From positions 3,534,001 through 3,598,000 of the forward strand of contig CP154795.1 in the NCBI GenBank assembly GCA_039565995.1: a stretch of 64,000 nucleotides of DNA, given 5' to 3'. This document shows positions 44,636 to 53,506 of this stretch, piece by piece (positions within the stretch are counted from its first letter, which is position 1; every line of letters starts with the position of its first letter). Source of the stretch: Propionibacteriaceae bacterium ZF39. Lineage in GTDB: Bacteria > Actinomycetota > Actinomycetes > Propionibacteriales > Propionibacteriaceae. The notes under the pieces were generated by a model. The model was given only the letters and a program-made list of their open reading frames with translations. It was not told where the DNA came from and made no database searches. The position numbers and the translations under genes were made by a program.

Positions 44636-45241
44636 ATGTCCGATCGAATCGACCCCCGCCTTCCGCTCACCGCCGCGCTCGACCAGGCGGGCGCACTGAT
44701 CACCACCACCGCCCCCGAGGACGCCTCCCGCCCCACGCCCTGTGACGAATTCGACGTCGGCGCCCTGATCGGTCACCTCGTCGCGATCCCGACCCGGATC
44801 GCCGTCATCGCCCGGGGCGAAGATGCGTGGGCTGTCCCATCCACTCTCGAGCTCGAACCCGAAGCCTGGACCGCCCGGTGGGCCGAGGCGCGGGCTGCTG
44901 TGGACGCCGCATTGGCCCCCGACGAGGTGCTGCAGCGGGAGTTCCGGGCCCCGTTCGGCACAGTGCCGGCCCCGATCGCCCTGGGGATGTATGTCACGGA
45001 GTTCCTCATCCACGCCTGGGATCTCGCCCGCGCCACGGGACGCGATGACCAGATCGACCGCGCGCTCGCAGACCGCATCGCGACCACGGCGCTGCCGCAG
45101 ATCCGGCAGGCGATTCCGGCGGAGGGTCGCGATGAGATCCCATTCGGCCCGGTGGTCGAGGTCGACGACTCGGCGAGCCCGTTCGATCAACTGCTGGGGT
45201 GGTATGGCCGTGATCCCCGTCCCGTCCATGCCCAGGCCTGA
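44636..45241 (+). CDS. TIGR03086-type DinB-fold metal-binding protein (maleylpyruvate isomerase N-terminal-like)
   Basis: 201 aa from ATG 44636 with GAAGGAG upstream. The four-helix DinB/mycothiol-transferase-like fold is indicated by RPTPCDEFDVGALIGHLVAIP (first metal His) and TEFLIHAWDLARATG (later His). These proteins often use mycothiol in actinobacteria; the substrate is unknown. YafY/WYL regulators are commonly paired with this family. Confidence 0.82.
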   Translation: MSDRIDPRLPLTAALDQAGALITTTAPEDASRPTPCDEFDVGALIGHLVAIPTRIAVIARGEDAWAVPSTLELEPEAWTARWAEARAAVDAALAPDEVLQREFRAPFGTVPAPIALGMYVTEFLIHAWDLARATGRDDQIDRALADRIATTALPQIRQAIPAEGRDEIPFGPVVEVDDSASPFDQLLGWYGRDPRPVHAQA

Positions 45242-45325
45242 GAAGAGGTCCAGTAGGTCCCGGCCGGTCCAGCCGCCCCGACCACCCGGGCCCGGTCGAC
45301 CATCACCGCTTGCGTGACCGTCGAC

Positions 45326-45331
45326 TATCGT
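45326..45331 (+). promoter_or_regulatory. Leaderless promoter -10 box of the N-acetylglutamate synthase gene
   Basis: TATCGT ends 7 bases before GTG 45339. Confidence 0.55.
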
Positions 45332-45338
45332 CGCTCGG

Positions 45339-46721
45339 GTGAGCAACGACGCAGGCCCGGCAACGTGGGCGAGAACGGGTGACACGACCTCCGGTGAGCC
45401 GTTCGTCCATGCTCTGCGCAGTGCCGGGCCCTATATCCATGGTCACCACGGCCGGACGTTCGTCATCGCCATCCCGGGTGAGATCTGTGCCCTGGACGAC
45501 ACCGACCGGCTGCTCAGCGATGTCGCTCTGCTGGTCCGTCTCGGAGTCAAGGTCGTGCTGGTGCACGGCGCGCGACCCCAGATCGAGTCCGAGCTCAGCC
45601 TGCGGGGCATCGAGTCCCGGTTCTCCGGTGATCTGCGCATCACCGACGACGCGACGATGCAGGCGGTCCGCGCCGCGATCGGCATTCTTCGCACCGATAT
45701 CGAGGCGCGTCTGGCCGCTTCGATGGAGACCGGGTCTCCGATGTCGCGCGTGCCGCTCAAGGTCGTCGGCGGGACCTGGGTCACTGCCCAACCCGTCGGC
45801 GTACGCGACGGGGTCGACCACCAGCTGACCGGAAAGGTACGCAAGGTCGACATCGCAGAGATCCGGACGGTCCTCGAAGGGGATCGGATCGCGCTGTTGT
45901 CCCCCCTCGGCTATTCGCCGACCGGCGAGACGTTCAACCTGCGCAACGCCGAGGTCGCCCAGGCCGTGGCAACCGGCCTGGGCGCCGACAAGCTCATCTT
46001 CGTGATGGAGTCGGAACCCGTCACCTGGCGGCTGCGGACGCCCGGGGGCGACGCGGGCCAGATGCCGCTGTCCCGTGCCGAGCAGTTGCTGGCAGCCGAG
46101 TCCCGCCAGGAGGAGCTGACCCCCGAGGACCGCAACTGCGTACGCGCCGGATTGGCCGCCGCCCGCAACGGCGTCCGCCGCGTCCATTTCATCGGCACCG
46201 ACGGCGCGAGCCCCCTGCTGCGCGAGCTCTACACCCGCGACGGCTGCGGGCTCATGGTGTCGGCCGATGACGACTACGAGTCGACCCGTCGGGCCCGCAT
46301 CGACGACGTCCAGGGCATCCTGACGCTGATCCGCCCACTCGAGGAGGCGGGCATCCTGCGCCCCCGGAGTCGGGAGCAGATCGAGCTCGACATCGACGAG
46401 TTCTCGGTGATGGTCCGCGACGGCATGGTGATCGCCTGCTATGCCCTGATCGAGTACGCCGAGGAGTCCGCAGGCGAGTTCTCCTGCGTGGCCACGCATC
46501 CCGATTATCAGGGCCGAGGCCTGGCTGCGGCCATGCTGCGGCACGCGCGGATCGCTGCCAAGGAGCGGGGGCTGAGCCGCCTGTTCGTGTTGACCACCCA
46601 GACCCCGGCCTGGTTCGTCGAACACGGTTTCACCGCGGGCACGGTCACCGACCTGCCCGCCCGGCGCCGGTCCGGCTACAACCCCGCCCGGAATTCCCTG
46701 GTGTTGACCCACCCGCTCTGA
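45339..46721 (+). CDS. argA: N-acetylglutamate synthase, classical two-domain type
   Basis: 460 aa. An amino-acid-kinase-like domain (about 30-290; GRTFVIAIPGEICAL, RLGVKVVLVHGARPQIESEL, IALLSPLGYSPTGETFNLR) is fused to a GNAT acetyltransferase (about 305-450; FSCVATHPDYQGRGLAAAMLRHA, VEHGFTAG). This is the E. coli ArgA architecture for the first step of arginine synthesis. Many actinobacteria instead use a short stand-alone NAGS with ArgJ. No other arg genes are adjacent. Confidence 0.92.
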   Translation: MSNDAGPATWARTGDTTSGEPFVHALRSAGPYIHGHHGRTFVIAIPGEICALDDTDRLLSDVALLVRLGVKVVLVHGARPQIESELSLRGIESRFSGDLRITDDATMQAVRAAIGILRTDIEARLAASMETGSPMSRVPLKVVGGTWVTAQPVGVRDGVDHQLTGKVRKVDIAEIRTVLEGDRIALLSPLGYSPTGETFNLRNAEVAQAVATGLGADKLIFVMESEPVTWRLRTPGGDAGQMPLSRAEQLLAAESRQEELTPEDRNCVRAGLAAARNGVRRVHFIGTDGASPLLRELYTRDGCGLMVSADDDYESTRRARIDDVQGILTLIRPLEEAGILRPRSREQIELDIDEFSVMVRDGMVIACYALIEYAEESAGEFSCVATHPDYQGRGLAAAMLRHARIAAKERGLSRLFVLTTQTPAWFVEHGFTAGTVTDLPARRRSGYNPARNSLVLTHPL

Positions 46722-46728
46722 GTCGGGG

Positions 46729-47717
46729 TCATTCCGGTCGGGCCGGCAGCGACCGCTTCAGCACGTCGGTGTCGAAGAAACCGACCACCCGGCGTACCCA
46801 TCTCCCCTCGATCTCCAGCGCGACCAGCTGGAACGCGGCAAGGCCATCGTCGTCGCGGAGATACATCCCTGCGCCCGGGCGCCCGTTGACGATGCAGGGC
46901 ACCATGACCAGATCTCCCGCGGCCCTCGCCGGACACTGATTGCGGACCAGGATGCCGATGGCCTCGGGCCCCGCATAGAAGCGGTCGAACGGCGGCATTT
47001 CCCACGTCGCCTGTGCGGCCATCAGTTCCACGACCGCATCGATGTCGTACGCCTCGAAGGCGGCACAGAAGTCGGCCCACACCTGGCGCTCCGTCTCGTC
47101 GAGCTCCCCGACGGTCGCCCCTCGACGGTGAGCCCATCGCCGACGGAGGCGCGGGCCCGCTGCAGCGCACTGTTCACCGCGGTGACACCCACCCCCAGGA
47201 TCTCTGCGGCCTCACCGGCGGAGAACTGGAGCACATCGCGCAGGACCAGCGTCGCGCGCTGGTTGGGAGGGAGGTCCTGGAGGACCGCGACCGCCGCCAG
47301 TCCCACCCCTTCCCGCGCGGCGACTGCCTCGCCCGGTTCCGGCTGGGCCCGGCCCCACAGCACCGCATCCGGCAGCGGCTCGAGCCAGGACTCATCATGC
47401 CGTGCCTCGATGGGCGCATCGGGATCGCCGGCCGGCTGGCCCAGGCCGGTCGGCAGGACCCGTCGCGACGCTGCCCGGGCGGCGTTGATGCAGACGTTGG
47501 TGGCGATTCGATACATCCACGTCCGCACCGACGACCGACCCTCGAACGAGTGATACGCCCGCCACGCTCGCAGATAGGTCTCCTGCACCTGGTCCTCGGC
47601 ATCGCTGAGGGATCCGAGCATGCGATAACAGTGCGCGATCAACTCGGGACGGAGCCGGGCGGTCGCCTGCTCGAACTCGGCCGGATCGGCTGCGGAGCCG
47701 GGATCAGCAACGGTCAT
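46729..47717 (-). pseudogene. SigG-like ECF sigma factor with SnoaL-like C-terminal domain, broken by a frameshift
   Basis: The first part (47717 to about 47120) encodes sigma regions 2 and 4 (LRPELIAHCYRMLGSLSDAEDQVQ, VLQDLPPNQRATLVLRDVLQ) of the TIGR02960/SigG group. That frame would end at 47022 in a nonsense Arg/Ser tail. The expected linker and SnoaL-like domain (VGELDETERQVWADFCAAFEA, WEMPPFDRFYAGPEAI) continue in another frame to the stop at 46729. Adding one G at the G4 run (47118-47121, minus strand) rejoins them. It is either a real mutation, a sequencing error, or less likely a programmed shift. The start overlaps the VOC gene stop as ATGA. Confidence 0.85.
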
Positions 47718-48133
47718 GACCGGGGCGGGCTGTCCTGCGCGGCGGCCGGATCCATCCAGGTGATCTCCCAGGTGTGACCGTCGGGGTCGTCGAACGACCG
47801 GCCATACATGAATCCATGGTCCTCGGTCCGGATCTCGGTCGCACCGGCGGCCACGGCGCGCTCGACCTGTTCGTCGACCGCCTCCCGACTCGGTGCATCG
47901 ACGGCCAGGAGCACCCCGGACACCTGGGTCGCATCGGCGGCCGGCTTGTGGTGGAACGTCGAATAGAACTCGCGGTTCAGCAACATCGCATAGCTGTTGG
48001 GCCCGATCTCCAGACAGAGGGCATTCGCGTCACAGAACTTGTCGTTGAAGCTGTAGCCCAACTCGGTATAGAACCGCCGCGTTCGCTCCTGGTCGGCGAT
48101 GGGCAGGTTCACAAAAATCATTCGATGGTTCAC
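47714..48133 (-). CDS. VOC (glyoxalase/dioxygenase-fold) protein
   Basis: 139 aa from GTG 48133 (VNHRMIFVNLPIAD), preceded by GAGAGGGA. Glyoxalase-like fold: RTRRFYTELGYSFNDKF and GFMYGRSFDDPDGHTWEITWMDP, close to the 'extradiol dioxygenase-like' group without full metal ligands evident. It is co-translated with the downstream sigma gene; SigG-type sigma factors often have such a neighbour. Confidence 0.85.
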   Translation of the reverse strand: MNHRMIFVNLPIADQERTRRFYTELGYSFNDKFCDANALCLEIGPNSYAMLLNREFYSTFHHKPAADATQVSGVLLAVDAPSREAVDEQVERAVAAGATEIRTEDHGFMYGRSFDDPDGHTWEITWMDPAAAQDSPPRS

Positions 48134-48439
48134 GATCGTTCCCTCTCGGGTCAGCGGGCCGCGCTTCACGACCCGTCTTCCTGACAGACCGGACAGACAG
48201 CGTGGACTCATCGGCGACGGAAATATTCAGCAACCGCATTGCGGCCAACCTTTCCCTCATTCCGGACGTGACTAGGCCATATGTGGAACGAGGGGTTGGA
48301 ATTGGAGAGTTTCCCTATGTTACAATCAGTATTACCGACCATCACCTTCCGGGCCTTCTTCCTGAGGTCCCGACGCGCTGTGTCCAAGTGAACCATCGCG
48401 CCGGTGCAGGGTCGTGCATCCGTCGAGCGAAGGAAACGC
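48134..48439. other. Divergent intergenic region between the VOC gene and carD
   Basis: 306 bases, noticeably AT-richer around 48270-48345 than the surroundings. It contains a TACAAT -10 candidate (48321-48326) pointing to carD, implying a leader of about 110 bases. A short direct repeat of GACAGA occurs at 48183-48197. No gene seen. Confidence 0.5.
48321..48326 (+). promoter_or_regulatory. Candidate -10 box of carD
   Basis: TACAAT in the AT-rich stretch about 115 bases upstream of carD. Confidence 0.4.
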
Positions 48440-48961
48440 ATGCAGTTCAACGAGGGCCAGACTGTCATTCATCCCCACCACGGACCCGCCGTCATCACCG
48501 GCTCCATGGTTCGCACGGTGCGAGGCGCGGCAGTCGAATACCTCAACCTGGAGATCCAGGCGACGGGGATGTCGGTGTGCATGCCGCTCGAGAAGGTCGA
48601 AGAGCTCGGGCTTCGCGCCGTTGCCGGCACCGGCATGCTCGATCAGCTCGCCGACGTCCTCTGCAGCCCGAGCTGCGCCCAGGAGACCCAGTGGGCCCGT
48701 CGCATGAAGGCGCAGCGCATGGAGGTCGCCACCGGTGACCCCGTCCGCATCGCCGCCGTCGTCCGCGACCTCCTGCGTCGCCGCGAGGAGCGGGGCCTTT
48801 CCCTGGCTGAGAAGGACCTGCTCAAGGAGGCCTCGGCTCCGCTGGTCGCCGAGATCGCCATCGCGGTCAATGTCGGTGAGGACGATGCCCGCGAAGTCAT
48901 GCGTGCGCTCGCGATCGATGCCTGCCGCGATGTTCTCGACAAGGCGCGCGTCGCCGCCTGA
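48440..48961 (+). CDS. carD: CarD family transcriptional regulator
   Basis: 173 aa from ATG 48440 preceded by GAAGGAAA. N-terminal Tudor-like RNA-polymerase-interacting domain (MQFNEGQTVIHPHHGPAVITGS, residues 1-60) and a C-terminal helical DNA-binding domain (LRRREERGLSLAEKDLLKEA). CarD stabilises promoter open complexes at rRNA and other promoters. The ispD/ispF genes often found downstream of carD are absent, so either this is a second CarD or the local order differs. Confidence 0.9.
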   Translation: MQFNEGQTVIHPHHGPAVITGSMVRTVRGAAVEYLNLEIQATGMSVCMPLEKVEELGLRAVAGTGMLDQLADVLCSPSCAQETQWARRMKAQRMEVATGDPVRIAAVVRDLLRRREERGLSLAEKDLLKEASAPLVAEIAIAVNVGEDDAREVMRALAIDACRDVLDKARVAA

Positions 48962-49591
48962 TCACAACAGACTGAATCCCGCGGGAAGCGCGGCGCGTCC
49001 GGTGAGAGCCCGGACCGCCGCGCTTGCTGCGTCCGGGCCCGCGATATCGGCCAACAACCGCAACGCCTGCGGCACGCTCGTCCGCGTTCCCGCGGGAACG
49101 CCCCGCCGCAGCGCGTACGCCAGGTCCAACCCGTGCACCGTCAGCTCGAACGCGCGCGTCTCCAGATAGTCGACGAGCCGCATCGGCCCGAACGGGGTGC
49201 CGACCAATTTGGCGTCGGTGTTCTCTGCCACCACCAGGTTGGCCCGCCGCTGGGCGTCCACGACGACCCTGACCGGATCGTCCCCGAGCGCCCGACCCGC
49301 CACGCGCCCACGTTCGGCCACGGCAGCATGGTCGATCTTGCCGCCGGCAGCCGCGGCGAAGTATGCCCCCGCGTCCCGCAGCAAAGCCCCCGATTCGGGA
49401 TCGGGCGCCCCCACCCCGACATAGTCGACCACGGTTGTGAAGGCACGATTCGTGTGTCCGATCAGCTCCCGCACCGTCCACTCACCCAGCCCCGGACGAT
49501 CCAGATCGGCCGCGCCCACCCCGCGTACCTGTTCGACGAAACCCTCTCCCGCGTGGGCGAACCACTCCCGGGACGGCATTGTCCTTGTCAT
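48962..49591 (-). CDS. Maleylpyruvate isomerase N-terminal-like (mycothiol-dependent) family protein
   Basis: 209 aa, DinB-like fold: GLGEWTVRELIGHTNRAFTTVVDY (first metal His) and RAFELTVHGLDLAYALR (second His). The ligand arrangement is that of mycothiol S-transferase/maleylpyruvate isomerase proteins; specific substrate unknown. ATG 49591 or 49579 may start it. Its stop codon abuts the carD stop (TGATCA), with no terminator between. Confidence 0.82.
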   Translation of the reverse strand: MTRTMPSREWFAHAGEGFVEQVRGVGAADLDRPGLGEWTVRELIGHTNRAFTTVVDYVGVGAPDPESGALLRDAGAYFAAAAGGKIDHAAVAERGRVAGRALGDDPVRVVVDAQRRANLVVAENTDAKLVGTPFGPMRLVDYLETRAFELTVHGLDLAYALRRGVPAGTRTSVPQALRLLADIAGPDAASAAVRALTGRAALPAGFSLL

Positions 49592-49623
49592 GACAGCAGT
49601 CTCCCCCGTCGGAGCCCCGGAGA

Positions 49624-49629
49624 TAGGCT
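49624..49629 (+). promoter_or_regulatory. Leaderless promoter -10 box of yaaA
   Basis: TAGGCT ends 6 bases before GTG 49636. Confidence 0.55.
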
Positions 49630-49635
49630 GAACCG

Positions 49636-50454
49636 GTGCTGATCCTGCTCTCCCCGGCGAAGTCGTTGGACTATGAGTCGAAGCTGGCCACTCGCAAACA
49701 CTCCGAACCGAGGCTCCTCGAGGGCTCCGAGGAACTGATCGGGGTGATGCGCGAGAAGTCCGTCGCCGATGTGGGTGCTCTCATGCACATCTCCGATGAG
49801 TTGGCCGCGCTCAATGCGGACCGTTATGCCGAGTTCCAGACGCCTTTCACGACGAAGAACGCCCGCGCTGCCGTGCTGGCCTTCGACGGCGACGTCTACC
49901 TGGGCATGAACGCCAAGGAGCGCTTCGACGAGCGCGACTTCACCGAAGCCCAGAAAACCGTGCGGATCCTGTCGGGGCTCTATGGCGTACTGCGACCGCT
50001 CGATCTCATGCAGCCTTATCGCCTCGAGATGGGTACGCGGCTCTCCACCGCACACGGCAAGAACCTCTATGAGTTCTGGGGCGACCGGATCAGCAACCTC
50101 CTGCGCGAGGACCTGGCCGACTCACCCGGCGCGGAGATCATCGTGAATCTCGCGTCCGACGAATACTTCAAATCGGTACGCCCCCGGGTCGTCGGGGCAC
50201 CGATCATCTCGCCTCGCTTCGAGGACACCAACGCCCGCGGCAAACGATCGATCGTGTCGTTCTTCGCCAAGCGGGCCCGGGGCGAGATGGCTGCCTGGCT
50301 CGTGCAGAACCGGGTCCGCCGCGAATCCCAGCTGCGCGACTTCGACGCAGCCGGCTATCACTTCGACGAGAAGGCCTCCACCGCAGGCCAGCCGGTGTTC
50401 GTGCGTTCGTTCGAGGATCGACCCGCCGTCGCCGGTGCGCGGGGCGAGGACTGA
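49636..50454 (+). CDS. yaaA: Peroxide stress protein YaaA family
   Basis: 272 aa. MLILLSPAKSLDYES at the start, RILSGLYGVLRPLDLMQPYRLEMGTRL, and NLASDEYFKSV are the YaaA (UPF0246/DUF328) signatures. E. coli YaaA lowers free iron during hydrogen peroxide stress and binds DNA; a similar role is inferred. Confidence 0.93.
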   Translation: MLILLSPAKSLDYESKLATRKHSEPRLLEGSEELIGVMREKSVADVGALMHISDELAALNADRYAEFQTPFTTKNARAAVLAFDGDVYLGMNAKERFDERDFTEAQKTVRILSGLYGVLRPLDLMQPYRLEMGTRLSTAHGKNLYEFWGDRISNLLREDLADSPGAEIIVNLASDEYFKSVRPRVVGAPIISPRFEDTNARGKRSIVSFFAKRARGEMAAWLVQNRVRRESQLRDFDAAGYHFDEKASTAGQPVFVRSFEDRPAVAGARGED

Positions 50455-50490
50455 TCCAACGGCTCCGCAGAAAATGTCGGAGGGCCTGTT

Positions 50491-50496
50491 TAGCCT
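50491..50496 (+). promoter_or_regulatory. Leaderless promoter -10 box of the AlkZ-like gene
   Basis: TAGCCT ends 6 bases before ATG 50503. Confidence 0.55.
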
Positions 50497-50502
50497 TTTC
50501 CC

Positions 50503-51642
50503 ATGAAGGTCACCCGAGACCAGGCCCTCCGCCACCGCTGGCGGGTCCAACAGCTGTCCGCCGCCCCCGATTCGGTCGGATCCGCGACCGACGTCGCGAT
50601 TCTCGACCTCGGCGTTCAGTCGGGCGCCGGCGATGCCGGCCGGCTGGCCCTGCGCAATCGCGGGGTGAGCTCCGACGAAGCCCAGCGCGTCACCACCGGC
50701 TTCACCGACGACCTGGCCCTCGTCTGGTCGGTCCGGGGAGCCCCACACTTCTATCGCCGCGACGATCTCCGGGATGTGGAACGCGCGGTCTGGCCCGTCT
50801 CCCCCGCCGATGCCGCCAAGCGATCGGCCGGGGCGGCCAGAGACCCGATCGATCACTTGGCGGGGATGGTCACGATCGCCGAGCACGTGCGGGCGGCGCT
50901 CAGTGAGCCGATGACCAAGGGCGAGGTCTCAGCCTCCACGCGCGAGACCCTGCCACCGGAACTGCTCGTCGACTGCCGCCCGTGCGGCGTGACCCACGTC
51001 CACGAACAGCTGCTCCGCATCGCGACGATCCATGGCGGAGTCGAGCTGGAACCGGGCACCAACCCGCCGAACCTGCGTCGCGTTCCCGGCTGGCGTCGCA
51101 AGCCCGCTCCGGACGACCCCCTCACGGCTGACTCCCGCCACCGACTCGCGGAGGGCTATCTCCACTTCCTCGGGCCGGCCACGCCGAAAGACCTGGCCGC
51201 CTTCTGCGAGACCACGGTCGGCGAGGCCAAGAAGCTCTGGCCCACCGAGGGCCTGGTCGAGGTCGATCGGGCCGGAGAGAAGGCATGGATCCTGGCCGAT
51301 GATGTCGACGCCCTGACAGAGGCGGCCGCCCCCGGCGAGCCTGATCAGATCCGCCTTCTCAATGGTTTCGATCTCTTCCTCGCCGCGAAGGACCGCCACC
51401 TGCTCACCGACGGCGACAACGCTCGCCACAAGCAACTGTGGCCCATTCTCGGCCGGCCCGGCGTGATCGTCGCCGACGGCATCCCGGTCGGCACGTGGCG
51501 GCCACGCTCGAAAGGCCGGGCCTTACGCATCCTGGTGGACTGGTGGGTGAAACCCACGAAGGCCCGGCTCGCCGCGACCGAGGCAGCCGCTGCGGTGCTC
51601 ACGGGTCGGGATCAGGAGTTCGCCGGCTTCTCCGACAAATAA
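50503..51642 (+). CDS. Winged-helix DNA-binding protein, AlkZ-like DNA glycosylase family (HTH_42)
   Basis: 379 aa. RHRWRVQQLSAAPDSVGS at the start, HFYRRDDLRDVERAVWP, and HLLTDGDNARHKQLWPILGRPGVIVADGIPVGTWR match the HTH_42 group related to AlkZ/YcaQ glycosylases. Known members unhook interstrand crosslinks or remove bulky alkyl lesions. The substrate here is not known. Confidence 0.85.
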   Translation: MKVTRDQALRHRWRVQQLSAAPDSVGSATDVAILDLGVQSGAGDAGRLALRNRGVSSDEAQRVTTGFTDDLALVWSVRGAPHFYRRDDLRDVERAVWPVSPADAAKRSAGAARDPIDHLAGMVTIAEHVRAALSEPMTKGEVSASTRETLPPELLVDCRPCGVTHVHEQLLRIATIHGGVELEPGTNPPNLRRVPGWRRKPAPDDPLTADSRHRLAEGYLHFLGPATPKDLAAFCETTVGEAKKLWPTEGLVEVDRAGEKAWILADDVDALTEAAAPGEPDQIRLLNGFDLFLAAKDRHLLTDGDNARHKQLWPILGRPGVIVADGIPVGTWRPRSKGRALRILVDWWVKPTKARLAATEAAAAVLTGRDQEFAGFSDK

Positions 51643-51665
51643 ATCGAAATTGGTCTCATGAAAGT

Positions 51666-51671
51666 TACAAT
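51666..51671 (+). promoter_or_regulatory. Candidate -10 box of the metP-metS-pxpABC operon
   Basis: TACAAT in a short AT-rich stretch 79 bases before the metP GTG. Confidence 0.4.
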
Positions 51672-51695
51672 CCCCGCCCCCGTGACAGATTCTGT

Positions 51696-51710
51696 TGCTG
51701 TGCCACAGCA
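51696..51710. promoter_or_regulatory. Palindrome in the metP leader
   Basis: TGCTGTG-C-CACAGCA, a perfect 15-bp dyad 25 bases downstream of the -10 candidate. Possible operator for an unseen regulator of the transporter/oxoprolinase genes. Confidence 0.5.
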
Positions 51711-51749
51711 CGTCGGGCAACGTTGACCGATCGACGAAAGGAGTGACCT

Positions 51750-53306
51750 GTGGCAACCGCAATGGCTCAGCCTGCGCAGGAATCGCGGGAACAATGGAAC
51801 CACCAGGCAGGGTTCATTCTCGCCGCTATCGGCTCCGCCGTGGGCCTCGGCAATATCTGGCGCTTCCCGGGCGTCGCCTACAGCAGTGGTTCGGGCGCGT
51901 TCCTGATTCCCTACCTGATCGCCCTGCTCACCGCAGGCATCCCGATCCTTTTCCTCGACTATGCGATCGGCCACCGATTCCGGGCTGCACCGCCGCTGGC
52001 GTTCCGGCGCATGGCCAAGTGGGCCGAACCGCTCGGCTGGTTCCAGACCGGCCTGTTGTTCGTGATCGGCATCTATTACGCCGCCGTCATCGCCTGGGCG
52101 ATGAGCTACTTCGTCTTTTCTTTCGATCTCCGCTGGGGCGATGATCCGGCGACCTTCTTCGTCTCGGAATATCTCCAGGTGGGCGACCCCGTGGTGTCCA
52201 CGACCCCGGTCTGGGGCGTACTCATCCCGATGGCCCTCGTGTGGATCCTGATGCTCGTGGTGCTGCTGCTCGGTGTCGCCAACGGCATCGGCAAGCTCAA
52301 CATGATCTTCATCCCGCTGCTCGTCGTGATCTTCACCGCTCTGGTGATCCGGGCCCTGTTCCTGCCCGGCGCGCTCGACGGCCTGGACGCGTTCTTCACC
52401 CCGGACTGGGCCGCGCTGGCTGACCCGAACGTGTGGATCGCGGCGTACGCCCAGATCTTCTTCTCGCTGTCGATCGCCTTCGGCATCATGATCACCTACG
52501 CGTCCTATCAGCGCCGCAAGGCCAACATGACGTCCTCCGGTCTGGTGGTCGCCTTCGCCAACTCCTCGTTCGAGCTGCTGGCCGGCATCGGCGTCTTCGC
52601 CACCCTCGGCTTCATGGCCCACCAGGCCAATACCCAGGTGAGCGAGCTGGAGGGCCTGACCGGTCCGATCCTGTCGTTCGTGACCTTCCCGAAGGTCATC
52701 GCGGAGATGCCCGGCGGAAACATCTTCGGCATGTTGTTCTTCGCGTCGCTCGTCCTCGCCGGCGTCACCTCGCTGATCTCGATCATGCAGGGCGTCTCGG
52801 CGTCGGTGCAGGAGAAGTTCAGCATCGACCGCATCAAGGCCGGCCTGATCGTGTCGATCCTGATGGGTGCGGTGTCGCTGTTCCTCTTCTCGACCACGTC
52901 CGGCCTCATCGCCCTCGACACCGTCGACATGTGGAGCAACAACATCGGCATCGTCCTGTCCGCGATCGTCATGTCGATCCTGACGATCTGGATCATGCGC
53001 CGGGGTCGCGAGCTCCGCATCCACCTCAACGCGGTCTCGACCTTCAAGGTGGGTCCGTGGTGGACGGTCCTGGTCGGCATCCTCGGTCCCGTCGTCCTCG
53101 GGTTCATGCTGGTCCAGCGCGTCATCACCCTGATCACCGAGGGTTATGAGGGTTATCCGGGGTGGTATATCGGGGTCTTCGGGTGGGGCACCATCGCCTT
53201 CGTCTTCATCGTCTCCGTTGTGTTCACGCTGATTCCGTGGCGCCGCAAGGAATTCTCGGATGCCCAGTTCAACGCCTGGCCGCCTGTGAAGGAGAACCGC
53301 TCATGA
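51750..53306 (+). CDS. metP: Neurotransmitter:sodium symporter family transporter (MetP type)
   Basis: 518 aa, about 12 spans; GFILAAIGSAVGLGNIWRFPGVAYSSGSGAF is the NSS/SLC6 first helix with the unwound substrate/sodium site. GTG 51750 follows GAAAGGAG. The overlapping 59-aa small subunit downstream makes this a MetP/MetS-type two-gene transporter, known in Corynebacterium for methionine and alanine. Here the operon continues into pxpABC, so another substrate such as 5-oxoproline is possible. Confidence 0.92.
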   Translation: MATAMAQPAQESREQWNHQAGFILAAIGSAVGLGNIWRFPGVAYSSGSGAFLIPYLIALLTAGIPILFLDYAIGHRFRAAPPLAFRRMAKWAEPLGWFQTGLLFVIGIYYAAVIAWAMSYFVFSFDLRWGDDPATFFVSEYLQVGDPVVSTTPVWGVLIPMALVWILMLVVLLLGVANGIGKLNMIFIPLLVVIFTALVIRALFLPGALDGLDAFFTPDWAALADPNVWIAAYAQIFFSLSIAFGIMITYASYQRRKANMTSSGLVVAFANSSFELLAGIGVFATLGFMAHQANTQVSELEGLTGPILSFVTFPKVIAEMPGGNIFGMLFFASLVLAGVTSLISIMQGVSASVQEKFSIDRIKAGLIVSILMGAVSLFLFSTTSGLIALDTVDMWSNNIGIVLSAIVMSILTIWIMRRGRELRIHLNAVSTFKVGPWWTVLVGILGPVVLGFMLVQRVITLITEGYEGYPGWYIGVFGWGTIAFVFIVSVVFTLIPWRRKEFSDAQFNAWPPVKENRS

Positions 53307-53482
53307 GCCCCATCGCCATCGTCATGCTGGTCATCTCGATCATCATCCTGTGGGGCGGCCTCGTCGCCTCGATCGTGAACCTTCGCGTCCGCCCCCAGGT
53401 CGAGGGACTCGACGAGTCCGACGACCTCACCGCCGACGACCTGGCCCGCGAACACGACGCGCCGCTGCATCGCGACACCTGA
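53303..53482 (+). CDS. metS: MetS family NSS transporter small subunit
   Basis: 59 aa: one membrane span (about 3-24, IAIVMLVISIIILWGGLVASIV) and a short acidic tail with a TADDLAREHD stretch. ATG overlaps the metP stop. Such tiny subunits are required for MetP transport in Corynebacterium. Confidence 0.88.
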   Translation: MSPIAIVMLVISIIILWGGLVASIVNLRVRPQVEGLDESDDLTADDLAREHDAPLHRDT

Positions 53483-53506
53483 GCGGGTCGCGCGAGGGGT
53501 GCGCAC

